A stretch of 11,240 nucleotides of DNA from Methanobacterium sp. (GCA_021372715.1 JAJFTX010000206.1:1-11240), one strand, 5' to 3'. Positions 1 through 5,748 are shown, numbered from the stretch's first letter. A program made the numbers and translations. Notes: generated from the sequence alone by a model not told the origin.

Positions 1-798
1 GATTTCACATGGAAAAGCAAGTATAAAAGATACGATTACCGAGGCGGTGGTCGTGGCAGTGGCAGAGTAACTATTGGCCATGTAATCGGCGGCGCTGTAG
101 CTAAGAAGATACTTGAACTACTAAATATTAAGATAATATCCCATGTCACCCAAATAGGAGATATAAAAGCAAATAAGGTTAATATTAATCAGATTGAATC
201 CAAAATTAGAGACAATCCAGTTAGATGCGCTGATCATAAAGCTGCTAGAGAAATGGAGGAATTAATCCTTAAAATGAAATCTGAAGGAGATTCTATTGGA
301 GGTGTGGTGGAGACCGTTGCACTGAATCTTCCAGTAGGATTGGGAGAGCCTGTTTTTGATAAATTAGATGCTGATCTGGCTAAGGCTATGATGGCCATTG
401 GTTCTGTTAAGGGTGTGGAGATTGGAGCTGGATTTGAGGTAGCCCATCTCACAGGATATGGGACTAATGACGAATACTACAAAGCATCTGATGGAAGTAT
501 AAAAACCACCACCAATCAATCAGGAGGAATACTGGGTGGTATATCCAATGGAATGCCATTGGTAGTAAAAATAGCAGTTAAACCAACTCCATCAATTTCA
601 CAGGTACAGAAAACTGTTGATATGGAAAATTTGGATGATGTGGAGATAAAAATAGAAGGTCGACATGATCCCTGCATTTGTCCCCGGGTCACGGCAGTGG
701 CAGAAGCAGCAGCAGCCATGGTATTGGCCGATCATCTGCTAAGAGGGGGATTCATTCATCCTTCTACAGTAGAAAATATGGAAACCATCAATGAATAA
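1..798 (+). CDS. aroC: Chorismate synthase, C-terminal part (5' end outside window)
   Basis: Chorismate synthase converts 5-enolpyruvylshikimate-3-phosphate to chorismate with reduced FMN, the last shared step toward Phe, Tyr, Trp and folate-type compounds; it acts in the cytoplasm. The reading frame is open from base 1 and ends in TAA at 796-798, giving 265 residues; the family is about 360-370 long, so roughly the first 100 residues are missing. Two family signatures are visible. The central YDYRGGGRGSGRVT lies at visible residues 12-24 and is followed by a GGAVAKK segment. The C-terminal GRHDPCICPR lies at 220-229, followed by the Ala-rich helix and ADHLLRGG. The usual central wording is GGGRSSGRET; here Ser and Glu are replaced by Gly and Val, but the invariant Ser-Gly-Arg remains, so the enzyme is probably active. 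No downstream gene is close enough to be clearly co-transcribed. Confidence 0.96.
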   Translation, partial: DFTWKSKYKRYDYRGGGRGSGRVTIGHVIGGAVAKKILELLNIKIISHVTQIGDIKANKVNINQIESKIRDNPVRCADHKAAREMEELILKMKSEGDSIGGVVETVALNLPVGLGEPVFDKLDADLAKAMMAIGSVKGVEIGAGFEVAHLTGYGTNDEYYKASDGSIKTTTNQSGGILGGISNGMPLVVKIAVKPTPSISQVQKTVDMENLDDVEIKIEGRHDPCICPRVTAVAEAAAAMVLADHLLRGGFIHPSTVENMETINE

Positions 799-802
799 TA
801 TA

Positions 803-909
803 TCTTTTAGGCGTTTTAAAATAGATACTAATAGAAGTTTTTAGAGCGTTTAAAGAGATTCAATAAAATAATAGAAGTTTTTAGAGCGTTTTAAAAGGAT
901 TCTATAAAA
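803..909 (+). repeat. Three imperfect tandem units in the aroC downstream spacer
   Basis: The core TTTTAGAGCGTTTTAAAA or a close variant occurs three times. The GCGTT of each copy starts at 811, 846 and 886, so spacing is 35 and then 40 bases. The last two copies are the most alike: TAATAGAAGTTTTTAGAGCG is identical at 829-848 and 869-888, and both continue into a similar AAAG(A/G)GATTC and TAAAAT tail. The second of these carries one extra T in the core. The first copy lacks the A of TAGAG. Each of the last two units carries a T5 run on the plus strand, so transcription of aroC might end here; that is inference. No dyad symmetry is obvious in the units. Confidence 0.7.
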
Positions 910-922
910 TAAAGTCTTAGAA

Positions 923-933
923 TATATATAAAA
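923..933 (+). promoter_or_regulatory. TATA box for the zinc-ribbon gene
   Basis: TATATATAAAA lies about 62-72 bases before the start codon at 995. An archaeal transcript would begin near 950, giving a leader of about 45 bases that includes the ribosome binding site. It is the best TATA-like element in the spacer after aroC and indicates that the small gene has its own promoter. The predicted leader contains a weak inverted repeat (ACAAAA at 951-956 and TTTTGT at 963-968). Confidence 0.5.
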
Positions 934-994
934 AATCAATGAAGTTTAGAACAAAAAAACGATTTTGTAAATATAATATGAGGAGGATAATCTT

Positions 995-1150
995 ATGGAA
1001 TGGTTTGTAATAGCCCACTGTAATTCCTGTGATGAAGAGATAACCCTGGAGGTGGAAAGTGATGTTCCTCCATATGAAATGGGCGATCTCATAGATGAAT
1101 GTCCTTGTGGTGGGAAGTTCGTGGTTGATGAGATAAGAGAAATGGATTAA
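995..1150 (+). CDS. 51-residue zinc-ribbon protein, function unknown
   Basis: This short acidic protein starts MEWFVIAHCNSC and ends in DEIREMD. It has two cysteine pairs: Cys9-x2-Cys12 near the start and Cys36-Pro-Cys38-Gly-Gly-Lys-Phe toward the end. The two pairs are separated by an acidic stretch containing EITLEVESDVPPYEMGD. The spacing fits a small single-domain zinc ribbon, with the second pair in a tight CPCGGKF knuckle. The start is well supported: AGGAGG at 981-986 sits eight bases before the ATG, and the frame is closed by TAA at 1148-1150. It has its own likely TATA box and ends only 11 bp from the convergent tRNA-Thr. I do not recognise a named family. Zinc binding is inferred from cysteine spacing; a nucleic-acid or protein-binding role is possible but unproven. 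Confidence 0.78.
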   Translation: MEWFVIAHCNSCDEEITLEVESDVPPYEMGDLIDECPCGGKFVVDEIREMD

Positions 1151-1161
1151 AATAAATATAG

Positions 1162-1235
1162 AGCCTCGGGCGGGAATTGAACCCGCGACCTCAGGATTAC
1201 GAATCCCGCGCTATACCGGACTAAGCCACCGAGGC
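1162..1235 (-). tRNA. tRNA-Thr (anticodon CGT)
   Basis: Read on the minus strand, this folds into a complete cloverleaf of 74 bases. The acceptor stem is GCCTCGG/CCGAGGC. The D arm is GCT/AGC with the conserved GG. The anticodon stem is CGGGA/TCCTG, with one G-T pair, around the loop TTCGTAA. The T arm is GCGGG/CCCGC around TTCAATT. The anticodon CGT (complement at 1199-1201) reads the Thr codon ACG. The discriminator is T, which fits archaeal threonine tRNAs. CCA is not encoded and there is no intron. The likely TATA box is at 1260-1269. Confidence 0.97.
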
Positions 1236-1259
1236 AAAATGTATAAAAATACTAATAAA

Positions 1260-1269
1260 TTTATTTAAA
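1260..1269 (-). promoter_or_regulatory. TATA box for tRNA-Thr
   Basis: On the minus strand this reads TTTAAATAAA, 25-34 bases before the tRNA 5' end at 1235, the distance expected for an archaeal tRNA promoter. It overlaps the stop codon of the upstream hydrolase gene (1265-1267), so the tRNA promoter is embedded in the end of that gene. Confidence 0.45.
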
Positions 1270-2065
1270 ATTCATCCAGTGTCTGTTGTTTAGGTCTGAA
1301 ATCATCTAGATCTATTTTCATACCATCATATGCTGCTATAATCTGTTTTCCAGTATTATTTCTCACTCTTTCTGCTTCTTGATCTGGATTATTCATAATT
1401 AATTTCATACCTAAATGGGTCATTATACCCAGTTTTGGAGAGATTTCTTCCACCAGCTTGGCAAAATCATTTGTACATAGATGTCCATGTAAACGATCAT
1501 CACCGGGTCTGATCACGCTGGCTATAAGTACATCGGCATCTTCATGTTCCTTAGCCAATTCAGGTATGTATCCTGTATCTGAAGTATAGGAAATGGTGAA
1601 ATCATCAACTTTGAACTTAAAACCAACCGCCTTAGGGTCACCATGTTTGGTGGTGGTGGCGGTTATACTTAATTTACCCATTTTAACTGATTCCCCAGCA
1701 TCTAAGACGTTGACTTTTGGAATACTTTTATGATACTGTGATATACAAGGACCCCATCTTTTATATCCATCTATTACACTTTTACTACCGATTAGGAAAC
1801 CTTTTTTTCTGGTCATTCCCCTGGTCATGGCCTCAATTAAAACCTCTGCATCAGAGTAGTGATCGGTGTGACTGTGAGATACCAGAACTCCATTTAATTT
1901 TAAAGGACTTAAACCAAACTGGTAGGTCCTTACCAGTGCTCCGGGCCCCGGATCTATGTGAAGGTTCATCCCATCGATATTATCGATTCTGAATCCACCC
2001 GTCATCCGTTTCTGGGTTCTGGTGGCAAAACGACCCCCTCCACTTCCTAGAAATGTTAATTTCAT
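1265..2065 (-). CDS. Metallo-beta-lactamase-fold hydrolase
   Basis: This 266-residue cytosolic protein belongs to the metallo-beta-lactamase superfamily. The N-terminus MKLTFLGSGGGR is the first strand and glycine turn typical of RNase Z-like and PhnP-like members. The metal ligands are all present: His64-x-His66-x-Asp68-His69 (motif SHSHTDH), His141 in the TKHGDP segment, Asp163 in YTSDTGY and His217 in MTHLGM. A further HGH at 193-195 may help catalysis. These ligands indicate two metal ions and hydrolysis of a phosphoester or similar bond; the substrate cannot be read from the sequence. The long insertion of tRNase Z that binds tRNA is not evident, so I do not call it RNase Z. The ATG at 2065 follows an AGGGTTGAT binding site. 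It lies 33 bp downstream of the DUF2121 gene on the same strand, so the two are probably one operon. Confidence 0.9.
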   Translation of the reverse strand: MKLTFLGSGGGRFATRTQKRMTGGFRIDNIDGMNLHIDPGPGALVRTYQFGLSPLKLNGVLVSHSHTDHYSDAEVLIEAMTRGMTRKKGFLIGSKSVIDGYKRWGPCISQYHKSIPKVNVLDAGESVKMGKLSITATTTKHGDPKAVGFKFKVDDFTISYTSDTGYIPELAKEHEDADVLIASVIRPGDDRLHGHLCTNDFAKLVEEISPKLGIMTHLGMKLIMNNPDQEAERVRNNTGKQIIAAYDGMKIDLDDFRPKQQTLDEF

Positions 2066-2098
2066 TTATCAACCCTAATATTTTAGTTTTAAATAATT

Positions 2099-3028
2099 TT
2101 ATTGTTCTGCTTTACATAAAATTACATCACATTTCAAACCAGCTCTGCTGGGCATGATACACAGGTTTTCATCCTTAACTACTGCCATGTCACCTATAGA
2201 TACTGATTTAGGATCATCAATTTCCATGAAAACAGTTTCTCCTGGTTTTGCCATTGAATTCCATTCTAGATCAAGGGCTTCTATTCCCTCAGCCAAGGAT
2301 ATTTCGATTTTATTTCCTTCGATTCTTTGAACTTTACCAATGAGCCCATTATCTATAATCCTGGAGGACATTTCAATACCTTTGGCTGCTTTGATCATCT
2401 TCTCTTTTAATTCTCCCCGCCATTTTTCTAGTTCTTTAACATCCTGAATAATAGTAATTCGTAATAATTCCCTTGATTCTTTTTTATTTATATTAGGATG
2501 TTTTATTATCAAATCATATCCTGGACTTACCGATGGTGTGTTTTTAGCCACTTCTTCCATGGCTTTTTTAAATATTTCTCCTATTTCCCGTAGATTTATC
2601 TTCTTCTTCCAATTATCCTTTAATACTTTATTAGCAATTTCTTTGGTTGATTTATTTCCAAAAACCACGATAGAAGTGCTTCCACTTTCCATTTTCTTGA
2701 TGGTGGAACCTGAAAGTTCTACTAAGCTATAACTCCCGGTAGTTCCGTATATTCTTTTTCTTTTAGTTTCAAATGTGGTGCTATTTTTAACTTCACCCAC
2801 CACCACATCTCCAATTTCCCTAACCTTGGTAGTGTCATCAGATATTTTTAGAGTGATTCCTAGCTCTTGAGCTCTTTTTAGTAATGATTCCTTGGTTTTT
2901 ATTAAACCGGTGTATAGTTCATCTTCTAAGATCTCCCTTTTCTTCTCATTTCCAAAAAAACCTATTCGTCTTTTATCTCCGATGATTACGCTTCCTCGAT
3001 TTCCTATATAACAGATTATTAGGCTCAA
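2099..3028 (-). CDS. DUF2121 protein, connectase-like N-terminal-nucleophile protein ligase
   Basis: The N-terminus SLIICYIGNRGSVIIGDKRR matches the first two strands of a proteasome-beta-like Ntn fold, as in the DUF2121 family of methanogens. A Methanocaldococcus member, connectase, was shown to be a protein ligase acting on a conserved motif in MtrA. I place the start at the TTG at 3026-3028, not the in-frame ATG at 3032-3034. The binding site GGTGA (3035-3039) touches that ATG but is six bases from the TTG. Starting at TTG gives Met-Ser; Met removal leaves Ser as residue 1 and puts an Asp at residue 17, as in proteasome beta subunits. A basic KRKR at 88-91 may supply the Lys33 equivalent (uncertain). 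The protein is 309 codons long. A charged helical middle region precedes a beta-rich C-terminal domain (about 225-308). No membrane segment is visible. It is probably co-transcribed with the hydrolase downstream. Confidence 0.85.
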   Translation of the reverse strand: MSLIICYIGNRGSVIIGDKRRIGFFGNEKKREILEDELYTGLIKTKESLLKRAQELGITLKISDDTTKVREIGDVVVGEVKNSTTFETKRKRIYGTTGSYSLVELSGSTIKKMESGSTSIVVFGNKSTKEIANKVLKDNWKKKINLREIGEIFKKAMEEVAKNTPSVSPGYDLIIKHPNINKKESRELLRITIIQDVKELEKWRGELKEKMIKAAKGIEMSSRIIDNGLIGKVQRIEGNKIEISLAEGIEALDLEWNSMAKPGETVFMEIDDPKSVSIGDMAVVKDENLCIMPSRAGLKCDVILCKAEQ

Positions 3029-3034
3029 TTCCAT

Positions 3035-3039
3035 TCACC
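3035..3039 (-). promoter_or_regulatory. Ribosome binding site that decides the DUF2121 start
   Basis: On the minus strand this is GGTGA, complementary to the UCACC of the archaeal 16S rRNA tail. It is followed directly by ATG (3034-3032) and, after six bases, by TTG (3028-3026). Zero spacing disfavours the ATG; six bases is normal and favours the TTG. Confidence 0.6.
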
Positions 3040-3094
3040 AAATAGTTTTCATTCTATAATAAATTATTGCTCTATTATTTAAAAGGTTATTTAA

Positions 3095-3104
3095 TTATAT
3101 AAAA
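3095..3104 (-). promoter_or_regulatory. TATA box for the DUF2121-hydrolase unit
   Basis: Minus-strand TTTTATATAA lies about 67-76 bases before the TTG start. Transcription would begin near 3072, leaving a leader of about 45 bases. It is the strongest TATA-like element in the 117-bp spacer to the kinase gene. Confidence 0.5.
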
Positions 3105-3132
3105 AAATAGTTCCAATATTTGAAAAATAAAA
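3101..3132 (-). terminator. Oligo-T tracts after the sensor kinase
   Basis: Just after the kinase stop codon (3146-3148) the minus strand carries TTTTATTTTT (3122-3131) and then a T7 run (3101-3107). Runs of T without a strong hairpin are typical of archaeal termination. The second run overlaps the putative DUF2121 TATA box. Confidence 0.35.
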
Positions 3133-3145
3133 TTAGATTATACTT

Positions 3146-4156
3146 CTATAATTTTTTCTCAGCAAAAGTGATCTTAAATCTGGTTCCCCCAGCCCTAATA
3201 AGTTCTATTTCCCCATCAATCTGGGCAGTTAAGCTATTAACCAGTTGCAAACCTAATGAATCAGTATTCTGGAAGTCTATATCTTCAGGGAATCCAACAC
3301 CATCATCTTCAACTGTGAATACATATTTATCATCTTCCGGGTGGAATCCAACCTTTACTATTCCAATTTCACCTGTAGGAAATGCATGTTTTAAACTATT
3401 GGTTATAAGTTCATTAACAATCAATCCCAAGGGTATAGCAGTATTCAAATCTAACTTAATATCCTCTACATCTACATCCAGAGTAATATTCCCTGAATCA
3501 TCTGCGTAAGTACTGAAAATTTCGTTAGATAATATCTGTATGTAATCACCGAAATCTATATTTTTAAGGTCAGTAGATTGATATAATCTCTCATGGATCA
3601 ATGCCATTGATTTAGCCCGGTTTTGACTTTCTTTGAAGATGTTCCGGGAGTGTTTATCTTGTATGTAGTGTGATTGTAGTTCCAGTAAACTGGATATTAT
3701 GAAGAGATTATTTTTCACCCGATGATGTATTTCCTTAAGTAGCATCTCCTTTTCTTTTAAGACATTTCTCAGTGAAATTTCCATCTTTTTACGTTCAGTT
3801 ATGTCCCTCAAGGATCCTTCTATTCCAATGGGATTGTTATTCCCATCAAGCCAGACATGTGCATTAGTGGATACATAAAGTAAATTATTATCTTTATCTC
3901 TCAATTTCACTTCATAATCGCTGATTTCGCCTTTTTTGGTGATGGTTTCTATGAGTTTTTTTCTATCTTCAGGGTCTGAGTATAAAGTATCCACTGGTTT
4001 TCCTATTAGTTCCTCACGGTCAAACCCTGAATATCTCCTGATAGATGGGCTGATTTCAACTATCAATCCTTGCTGGTTTGTTTGATAGAAGACATCCTGA
4101 ACATTATCGAATATGTTTCTATATTTGCTTTCACTTTCTTTTAAAGCTTCTTCTAT
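3146..4156 (-). CDS. Sensor histidine kinase, C-terminal part (PAS2, HisKA_2, HATPase)
   Basis: This is the second reading frame of the broken kinase, open from 4156 down to the TAG at 3146-3148 (336 codons). It begins in the linker IEEALKESESKYRNIF and carries a complete second PAS domain that ends in RDITERKK. Next is the dimerisation and phosphoacceptor helix EIHHRVKNNL, with the phosphorylated His expected to be the one before Arg, typical of the HisKA_2 class. The HATPase domain has its N box in NELITNSLKHAF, a G1 box DDGVGF and a short G2 with LGLQLV. No membrane segment is visible, so it should sense a cytosolic signal. The first possible start in this frame (TTG at 4066) lies inside the PAS domain and cannot give a proper fold. 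No response regulator is adjacent, so the partner is unknown. Confidence 0.88.
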   Translation of the reverse strand: MEEALKESESKYRNIFDNVQDVFYQTNQQGLIVEISPSIRRYSGFDREELIGKPVDTLYSDPEDRKKLIETITKKGEISDYEVKLRDKDNNLLYVSTNAHVWLDGNNNPIGIEGSLRDITERKKMEISLRNVLKEKEMLLKEIHHRVKNNLFIISSLLELQSHYIQDKHSRNIFKESQNRAKSMALIHERLYQSTDLKNIDFGDYIQILSNEIFSTYADDSGNITLDVDVEDIKLDLNTAIPLGLIVNELITNSLKHAFPTGEIGIVKVGFHPEDDKYVFTVEDDGVGFPEDIDFQNTDSLGLQLVNSLTAQIDGEIELIRAGGTRFKITFAEKKL

Positions 4157-4557
4157 TCTTTCCGTTTTGTAATATCTCTTACAATGCTTAGAATCAATTT
4201 TTTTCCTTCAGATTCAATGATTCGGGCGTTTACTTCCACATCTATTACTGAGCCATCTTTACATAGGTGTGCTGCTTCAAAAATTGTTGATTTCTTTTTT
4301 TCCAATTCTTTAATTCGTTGATTGATTAAAACAGCATGTTCTGGAACATCCAGATCATGGAGATTCATCTTCATGAACTCTTCTTTACTATAACCTGCTG
4401 ATTTATAGGCGGATTCATTGACATAGATAAAATTTCCATCAAAATCATGTAAAAAAATAGAATCATTTGCCGAATTTAACATCAAATTTTTTAGTTTTGC
4501 TCCTATTTCATCGTTCTCTTGATTATCCAAAATTTTTTTATCCCCCTTAATAATCAA
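4153..4557 (-). CDS. Sensor histidine kinase, N-terminal PAS fragment
   Basis: This is the first frame of the broken kinase, at most 134 codons. After a short charged leader it holds one complete PAS sensor domain: NDSIFLHDFDGNFIYVNESA (start of the core), AGYSKEEFMKMN, then HLCKDGSVIDVEVNARII and the closing RDITKRKE. No heme or flavin ligand can be assigned, so the signal is unknown. The start is uncertain. The furthest upstream start in frame is a TTG at 4555-4557 with no binding site before it. A strong AAGGGGGA (4541-4548) lies inside that frame and would better serve the TTG at 4528-4530, ten bases further on. As it stands this fragment would be a free PAS domain without a kinase. Confidence 0.85.
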   Translation of the reverse strand: MIIKGDKKILDNQENDEIGAKLKNLMLNSANDSIFLHDFDGNFIYVNESAYKSAGYSKEEFMKMNLHDLDVPEHAVLINQRIKELEKKKSTIFEAAHLCKDGSVIDVEVNARIIESEGKKLILSIVRDITKRKE

Positions 4558-4561
4558 TAAA

Positions 4562-4573
4562 ATAAATATAAAT
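4562..4573 (-). promoter_or_regulatory. TATA box for the sensor kinase
   Basis: The minus strand reads CGATTTATATTTATT across this point, an archaeal TATA-like element. Transcription about 25 bases on would begin near 4541, inside the longest possible frame. This is a second reason to prefer the downstream TTG at 4528-4530 over the TTG at 4557. Confidence 0.35.
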
Positions 4574-4603
4574 CGTATATTTGGTTTTTAAATCACTGAA
4601 TTA

Positions 4604-4661
4604 ATGAATGATTTCTGTAATTCATAAATTTTTATAGGAATAAGGAATCCCTCAATATTCC
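4604..4661. repeat. Two short inverted repeats upstream of the sensor kinase
   Basis: ATGAAT (4604-4609) pairs with ATTCAT (4620-4625) across ten bases. GGAATA (4637-4642) pairs with TATTCC (4656-4661) across thirteen bases, with a possible inner GG/CC pair. They lie in the 188-bp spacer between the DUF362 stop and the kinase start, about 50-120 bases before the kinase. They could be regulator sites or hairpins of the DUF362 transcript end; both arms are short enough to arise by chance. Confidence 0.35.
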
Positions 4662-4745
4662 AAATAATAATTTTAAATTATACTACCGAATATTTTTTAT
4701 TAAAATTCACCTGTTCATCCCTTATATGTAAAGAATTTCGCTATT

Positions 4746-5666
4746 TTACCCCTGTTCCTCTAAAATACTATTTATATCAGCAGTGATTTCCTGGCTTGCC
4801 TCATCAAGAGGTATCAGATTAATTTGTTCTGCAGATTCCACTCCCACACCTATCTCAGCTGCTCTTCTTATCTGTTCCTGCTTGAAAATCGAACCTGAAG
4901 ACACTTTACTGGTGGTACCATAGTACCTTAATAGGGCAACTCCCACCACATCTATGGCAACTCTATCCTTAGACGCTATCAAAAGATTAGGTTCAATTAT
5001 ATCACCCCTTTCGGGTCCTTTATTAACGAAAGCGTTCATCCCATCCATTAATATCAGATCTACAGGGTATTGTTGATTTATCTCAGCAATCATCTTTCTC
5101 TGATGAGGAGAGAGGTGTAGTTCATTCATATAATTATAAATACTTCCAGGGAGTTTTTTAGCCACCACACCCACCGAATTTTTAAGTGAAAGGGTGAAAT
5201 GACCACCAAATCTGTGCGTTTTAAGGCAACATGTCTGCACCACCTTATCTGCTTCTAGAAATATTCGCGAGATATAAAAACCACGCAGCCAGTGATTATC
5301 CCTTCCTTCAACTTTAAACCAGCGCTCTTTATCCTCCTCATCCAGGATCACCACTTCAAAATCAAGTTTATCGGATAATTGAAACACTCCCAACTTCTTC
5401 AGTACTTCACTGGTATTTCCCATACCACTACGTTCAGCTAAAACTATTTTCGCAGCTCCAGCTTCCTGAAGATTTCCCACCAGGGCCTCCAGGGTTTCTA
5501 AATGTGTCGATGCTGGAAAAGGATCTGCACTGTTAAAATTAGCCTTTAAAGCAATATTTTTCCCTGAAAATTCATCTAAGTTAAACTTCTCCAATAAACT
5601 ATTAATTCCCTCAGTTCTATGATTAGTTTTAATCAGATAAACATCAGTTTTCTTGAAAACCACCAC
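4746..5666 (-). CDS. DUF362 family protein
   Basis: This 306-residue protein has the conserved blocks of DUF362: ALKANFNSADPFPASTH (residues 39-55), the AERSGMGNT segment (77-85), CCLKTHRFGGHFTLSLKNSV (146-165) and LILMDGMNAF with GPERGD (204-222). Many relatives carry a ferredoxin-like Fe-S domain after the DUF362 core; none is present here, and Cys146-Cys147 are the only notable cysteines. The family's biochemical role is not settled, so I assign none. No signal peptide or membrane segment is seen. The start is GTG at 5664-5666, four bases after GGGGGA (5671-5676); the next codon is also GTG, seven bases after that site, and is equally plausible. An ATG at 5667-5669 is out of frame. The gene lies 143 bp after uvrA but has its own likely promoter, and an oligo-T region separates them. 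Confidence 0.88.
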   Translation of the reverse strand: MVVFKKTDVYLIKTNHRTEGINSLLEKFNLDEFSGKNIALKANFNSADPFPASTHLETLEALVGNLQEAGAAKIVLAERSGMGNTSEVLKKLGVFQLSDKLDFEVVILDEEDKERWFKVEGRDNHWLRGFYISRIFLEADKVVQTCCLKTHRFGGHFTLSLKNSVGVVAKKLPGSIYNYMNELHLSPHQRKMIAEINQQYPVDLILMDGMNAFVNKGPERGDIIEPNLLIASKDRVAIDVVGVALLRYYGTTSKVSSGSIFKQEQIRRAAEIGVGVESAEQINLIPLDEASQEITADINSILEEQG

Positions 5667-5734
5667 ATATTCCCCCGAATATATTGTTGATTTTTAATTT
5701 TTAAACTTAGATTATAGAAAAGTAAGCTGTAACT

Positions 5735-5748
5735 ATGATTTAAATCAT
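5735..5748. promoter_or_regulatory. Perfect 14-bp palindrome at the DUF362 promoter, possible operator
   Basis: ATGATTTAAATCAT is its own reverse complement. It begins where the putative TATA box (TATATAA, 5748-5754, minus strand) ends and would fall between TATA box and transcript start, a position where a bound dimer would block polymerase. The role is inference. Confidence 0.4.

Larger units (their letters stand above)
3146..4557 (-). pseudogene. PAS-PAS-HisKA_2 sensor kinase gene split by a one-base frameshift
   Basis: The two frames together form one normal soluble kinase of about 470 residues. The first frame ends ...RDITKRKE-stop, with the TAG at 4153-4155. The second frame, offset by one base, continues IEEALKESESKYRN, the usual linker between consecutive PAS domains. 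Adding one A to the GAATAG around 4153-4158 (to GAAATAG) restores KRKEIEEAL exactly. The lesion is therefore most simply loss of one base from a short A run, either a recent mutation or a sequencing or assembly error. Both halves are otherwise intact, so decay, if real, is recent. Confidence 0.85.

Noticed and set aside
234..719. Minus-strand open frames opposite aroC
   Set aside because: They lie over conserved chorismate synthase sequence, show no domain and no proper start signals.
803..909. CRISPR array
   Set aside because: Only three degenerate units with unequal spacing, no unique spacers of constant length and no cas genes nearby.
1265..2065. Archaeal RNase Z
   Set aside because: The HxHxDH and other metal ligands fit the superfamily, but the tRNA-binding insertion and usual RNase Z wording around it are not evident.
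2099..3028. Proteasome beta subunit
   Set aside because: Only the start of the fold resembles it; the long charged middle part and extra C-terminal domain match DUF2121 instead, and the protein is too long.
3032..3034. ATG as the DUF2121 start codon
   Set aside because: It has no space between it and the GGTGA binding site and would bury the expected nucleophile; the TTG at 3026-3028 explains both. It remains possible if the N-terminus is processed.
1717..3509. Plus-strand open frames opposite the hydrolase, DUF2121 and kinase genes
   Set aside because: Antisense shadows of conserved minus-strand proteins, low-complexity and without translation signals.
4153..4160. Programmed -1 frameshifting in the kinase gene
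   Set aside because: No slippery heptamer of the X-XXY-YYZ type and no obvious downstream stem-loop; sensor kinases are not known to use recoding here. A one-base loss is simpler.
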